A stretch of DNA of 64,000 nt from assembly GCA_050948865.1 (NCBI GenBank), contig JBMNEQ010000003.1, positions 72,235-136,234 on the forward strand, read 5' to 3'. Both the position numbers and the translations under genes were made by a program. Position 1 is the stretch's first letter, and each line of letters opens with the position of its first letter. Positions 61,000-64,000 of the stretch are shown here, piece by piece. The notes beneath the pieces were generated by a model. The model had not been told where the DNA came from. It saw only the letters and a list, made by a program, of their open reading frames with translations, and ran no database searches. The DNA is from SKGN01 sp050948865 (GTDB taxonomy: Bacteria > Bacillota_I > Bacilli_A > RF39 > UBA660).

Positions 61000-61830
61000 A
61001 TGGATCAAAATATAAGTTTAAGTATTTATCAAGAGATGTTTTATAATTTGAAAAAAGATATTAATTATATAAAAAAAATTCCTAAAAAATTACAATCTGA
61101 AGAAATGATCAATTTAGTATTAGATTATGATTTTAATATGTTTAAATATATTAAAAATAAAACTCCTTCAGCTTGTTTAAGAGTTTTAAAAAATAATGGT
61201 GAATATATAAAATATATAGACAATCCTACTGTAGAAATGTGTGAGATTGCCATTAAAGAGGCTCCTTATTTTATTCAACATATAAAAAATCCTCCTTTAG
61301 AAATAGTCGAAAAAGTTTTAAAGGAAGATGGTAGTTGTTTACAATACATAAAAAATCCAACTATTGATATGTGCAAACTAGCGGTAACTATCACTCCTAA
61401 TGCTTTACAATATGTTTTAAATCAAACTGAGGAAATATGTTTAATGGCTGTTAGGAAAAAAGGAACTGCTTTACAATATGTTAAAAACCAAACCTTTTTT
61501 ATCACAGAAACAGCACTTCAAAATAATGGTTTAGCGATTAGATTTGTTCAAAAACCAACAGATTATTTATACCAATTAGCAGTTAAAGAAAATGGTTTAG
61601 CTTTAAAATATATTAAAGATCAAACAGATGAGATCTGTATGAGAGCGATAAAACAAAATCCTAATGCTTTTAAATATATTAATAAAGAATTAAAAGAAAG
61701 TCAAAAAAAGGCTATAAAAAATGTTTTATCTACTTTAAAAAGAGATAAAAGTTATTTATTTAAAATAACAGATTATAAATTAAAAAAGGTTGTCAGTGAT
61801 ATTTTAAAAATTGTTGAACAAAAGATATAG
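61000..61830 (+). CDS. DUF4116-like tandem-repeat protein
   Basis: 276 residues containing about seven tandem helical repeats of ~24 residues with the pattern NGxxLQYVKNQTxEICxxAVxxx (for example KEDGSCLQYIKNPTIDMCKLAV, then ALQYVLNQTEEICLMAV, then ALKYIKDQTDEICMRAI). This matches the DUF4116 repeat, common in protists, giant viruses and a few bacteria. Likely a protein-binding solenoid; function unknown. It sits between thrS and the broken hemW. Confidence 0.72.
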   Translation: MDQNISLSIYQEMFYNLKKDINYIKKIPKKLQSEEMINLVLDYDFNMFKYIKNKTPSACLRVLKNNGEYIKYIDNPTVEMCEIAIKEAPYFIQHIKNPPLEIVEKVLKEDGSCLQYIKNPTIDMCKLAVTITPNALQYVLNQTEEICLMAVRKKGTALQYVKNQTFFITETALQNNGLAIRFVQKPTDYLYQLAVKENGLALKYIKDQTDEICMRAIKQNPNAFKYINKELKESQKKAIKNVLSTLKRDKSYLFKITDYKLKKVVSDILKIVEQKI

Positions 61831-61837
61831 GTGATTT

Positions 61838-62925
61838 ATGAAAGCGGTTTATATTCATATTCCTTTTTGTAAAAAGATTTGTTCTTATTGTGATTTTTGT
61901 AAGGTTTATTACTATAAAAAGTGGATTAAACCTTATTTATTATCTTTAGAAAAGGAAATAAAAACAAGATATCAAGGAGAAAAGATTAATACTTTATATA
62001 TAGGAGGCGGAAGTCCTTCTTCTTTATCAATTTCTGAATTAAATTTCCTTTTTTCTCTTCTTCAAAATTTTAATTTATCAAAGTTAAAAGAATTTACTTT
62101 TGAATGTAATATTGAGGATTTAACTAAAGAAAAGATAGAATTATTGATTAAAAATAAAGTCAATCGGTTAAGTATTGGGGTTCAAACATTTAATCAAAAA
62201 CATTTATCTTTTTTAAAGACGTTCTCATACTAAAGATAAGGTTATAAAAGTTATTAGAAAGATCAAGGAAAAGGGCTTATTTAATATAAATATTGATTTA
62301 ATTTATGGAATCCCTGGACAAACTCTTAATGATTTATTAGAAGATTTAAAGATGGTTTTAATTTTAAATATAACTCATTTATCTTGTTATTGTTTAATGA
62401 TTGAAGATAACACAGAATTATCTATTTTTAAAGAAATAAAGGAAGAAGAGGATTTACAAGCTAAAATGTATAAACTAATTTCTAAAACTTTAAGTTCTAA
62501 TGGTTTTAATCAATATGAAATTAGTAATTTTTCCAAGAAGGGTTTTAAAAGTAAACATAATTTAGTTTATTGGTCTAATGAATACTATTATGGTTTTGGT
62601 TTAGGAGCAGTTTCTTTTTTAAATAAAAAAAGATTAGAAAATACTAAAAGTTTAACTAATTATTTACAAGAATAAATATTTAAAAGAAGAAATTAACTTG
62701 TCTAATCAAGAATTAATGGAAAATGAAATGATTTTAGGTCTTAGAAAAATAAAGGGAGTTTCTAAAAAGGAATTTTATAAAAAATATCAAAGAAATATTA
62801 ATGATGTTTTTAAGATAGGTTTTTTAATCAAAGAAGGAAACTTAATAGAGACAAAGGATAGTTACTATGTTCCTAAAAGGAAGATGTTTTTATTAAATGA
62901 AATCTTGATAAATTTTTTAAATTGA
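61838..62925 (+). pseudogene. hemW: HemW-like radical SAM protein with two frameshifts
   Basis: The N-terminal part (61838-62233) has the radical SAM motif CKKICSYCDFC (CxxxCxxC), YIGGGSPSSL and RLSIGVQTFN. At about 62219 the frame must move by one base (LSFLK to RSHTKDKVIKVIRKIKEKGLFNINIDLIYGIPG...). At about 62664 it must move by one base again to reach NKYLKEEINLSNQELMENEMILGLRKIKGV and the wing-like end. All HemW segments are present in order, so the damage is recent or consists of two assembly errors. HemW acts in heme trafficking. Confidence 0.85.
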
Positions 62926-62956
62926 AGTATTATGAAGAAGCTAGGAGTGGTAAATT

Positions 62957-63634
62957 ATGGGTGGTAAATTAATTGTTATTGAAGGAACTGATTGTTCTGG
63001 TAAATTAACTCAAACAAAAATGTTGGTAGATAGATTAAAAAAAGAAGGAAAAAAAGTTATTTTTTTTAGTTTTCCTAATTATGAAACCCCAACAGGAAAG
63101 ATAATTGGTGGTCCTTATTTAGGGAAAGTAGAAATAAGTGATAGTTGGTTTAAAGAAGGGGCGGTTAATGTTGATCCGAAAGTTGCTTCCCTTTATTATG
63201 CGGCTGATCGTTATTATTCTTTACCTAGAATAAAGGAGGCTTTAAATAATTATGATTTAGTTTTTTTAGATCGTTATATAGCTTCTAATATGGGACATCA
63301 AGGAGGAAAAATAAAGGATAAAGAAGAAAGATTAAAAATGTATAAATGGATTCATGATTTAGAATATGGATTATTAGATTTACCATTTCCTGATTTAACC
63401 TTTTTTCTTCATATGCCTTATCTTAAAGCTCATGAATTAAAAAAGGGACGATCTAATTTAGATCATCACGAAGTTTCTTTAGAACATTTAAAAGCAGCGG
63501 AAAAAAGTTATTTTGAACTTGTAGAACTTTATAAGTGGCAATATATTTCTTGTGTTAAAGATGATAATATAAAAACAGAAAAGGAAATTCATGAAGAAAT
63601 ATATGAAAGTTTAAAAAAGGAGCTAGATATTTAA
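62957..63634 (+). CDS. tmk: thymidylate kinase-like protein
   Basis: 225 residues: P-loop IEGTDCSGKLTQT (family usually GxDGxGKTTQ; the Thr after Lys is Leu here), DRYIASNMGHQ (DRY motif), and a LID-like ELKKGRSNLDHHE. It converts dTMP to dTDP. The insert and LID differ from the classical TMK, so it could be a related deoxynucleoside kinase. It overlaps the sigma factor gene by 4 bases, convergently. Confidence 0.82.
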   Translation: MGGKLIVIEGTDCSGKLTQTKMLVDRLKKEGKKVIFFSFPNYETPTGKIIGGPYLGKVEISDSWFKEGAVNVDPKVASLYYAADRYYSLPRIKEALNNYDLVFLDRYIASNMGHQGGKIKDKEERLKMYKWIHDLEYGLLDLPFPDLTFFLHMPYLKAHELKKGRSNLDHHEVSLEHLKAAEKSYFELVELYKWQYISCVKDDNIKTEKEIHEEIYESLKKELDI

Positions 63635-64000
63635 GAGAGTTTGTTATTTTTAATAAACTCCCTTAATAATTTAGTTAAGGCTCTTTTTTCTATTCTTGAT
63701 ACATAACTACGACTAATATTTAAATCTTTAGCAATTTCCTTTTGAGTTATTTCTTTACTTTTTCCTAAACCATATCTTTTAATTAAAATAATTTTTTCTC
63801 TATCTGTTAAAATATCCATATATTTTTTTACTAATTCAATATTATCTTTTATATTAATTATCTCTATAAAATCTGGTTTTGGTGTTTTTAAAACATCTAA
63901 GAATGTTATTTCATTACCATCTTTGTCAAACCCAATTGATTCATTAATACTAATGTTTTTACTATTTTTTTTATCACTACGAAAATACATAAGGATTTCA
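63631..64000 (-). CDS. sporulation sigma factor, sigma-K-like (C-terminal part)
   Basis: The gene runs off the window; its frame is open to the last base (EILMYFR continues upstream). Seen are the end of region 2 (ILMYFRSDKKNSK), the linker SINESIGFDKDGNEITFLDVL and region 4 (LTDREKIILIKRYGLG, EIAKDLNISRSYVSRIEKRALTKL). It is close to sigma-E at 48895, and the wording IGFDKDGNEIT favours sigma-K. It would direct late mother-cell genes. Confidence 0.85.
   Translation of the reverse strand, partial: EILMYFRSDKKNSKNISINESIGFDKDGNEITFLDVLKTPKPDFIEIINIKDNIELVKKYMDILTDREKIILIKRYGLGKSKEITQKEIAKDLNISRSYVSRIEKRALTKLLREFIKNNKLS

Noticed and set aside
62352..62925. Two independent small genes after hemW N-terminus
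   Set aside because: They are consecutive HemW segments in shifted frames; neither has a ribosome site.

Overview
The window is AT-rich DNA from a Gram-positive, Bacilli-type bacterium that uses TGA as a stop codon, so it is not a mycoplasma with code 4. Gene order matches Bacillus in several blocks: lexA / small SOS protein / tkt / sirA-like / yneF / parE / parC; ylbD / ylbE / rsmD; murG / murB / divIB / ftsA / ftsZ / spoIIGA / sigE; rnc / smc; dnaB / dnaI. SpoIIGA, a sigma-E-type factor, a second sigma-K-like factor and a SirA-like protein imply a sporulation programme. Shortened housekeeping proteins (SMC, ThrS without TGS, RNase HIII without its N-terminal domain) suit a reduced gut-associated lineage of the former Tenericutes/RF39 kind. 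That placement is inference, since there is no rRNA gene here.

Layout: 1-1.8 kb hybrid histidine kinase. 1.9-6.4 kb redox and Fe-S cluster operon (thioredoxin-like, CcdA-like, Mrp ATPase, NifX-like, two ferredoxin-bearing MinD-type ATPases, DUF134). 6.4-8.4 kb two unknown membrane-anchored proteins. 8.4-10.3 kb second hybrid kinase with a degenerate ATP lid. 10.3-14.6 kb a complete diversity-generating retroelement (DGR). 14.6-17.0 kb an RNase HIII gene split by an IS1202-like insertion sequence. 17-21.5 kb HPt protein, ABC exporter, lipoprotein, HD hydrolase. 21.5-27.6 kb two tRNAs, yidD, ZnuA-like lipoprotein, rnc, smc, def. 27.7-33.3 kb rodA/ftsW, comEA, comEC, UPF0316, holA. 33.3-42.9 kb the lexA-to-rsmD block. 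42.9-51.4 kb wall and division genes, spoIIGA-sigE, uvrC. 51.4-54.7 kb a holin-like protein, a degenerate M23/SH3 protein and a second pilin-like protein with curlin-like repeats. 54.8-64 kb dnaB, dnaI, RNB nuclease, thrS, a repeat protein, a doubly frameshifted hemW, tmk, and a sigma factor cut by the window edge.

The most striking system is the DGR. Its target gene encodes a type IV prepilin-like protein ending in a formylglycine-generating-enzyme/C-type-lectin-like domain. The last 160 bp of the matching region (VR, 11742-11901) align without gaps to a template repeat (TR, 12680-12839). They differ at 16 positions, 15 of them at TR adenines, the signature of adenine mutagenesis. An 8-bp-stem/4-nt-loop hairpin lies directly after VR and is absent after TR. 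Between VR and TR lies a single-stranded DNA-binding protein gene with an apparent ATT start and no acidic C-terminal tip. TR is bracketed by a 17-bp hairpin upstream and a predicted three-way junction downstream. A small ORF, Avd and a DGR-type reverse transcriptase follow (IGN-x-TSQ and YMDD motifs). The element probably diversifies a surface adhesin carried on a pilus or pseudopilus.

Other items of note: two LexA operators between lexA and a 47-residue membrane protein at the yneA position; AUU starts in two genes; an 11-residue Q-x-G-x-x-N repeat in the second pilin; and loss of key residues in the second hybrid kinase, the ZnuA-like protein, the RNB nuclease and the M23 protein.
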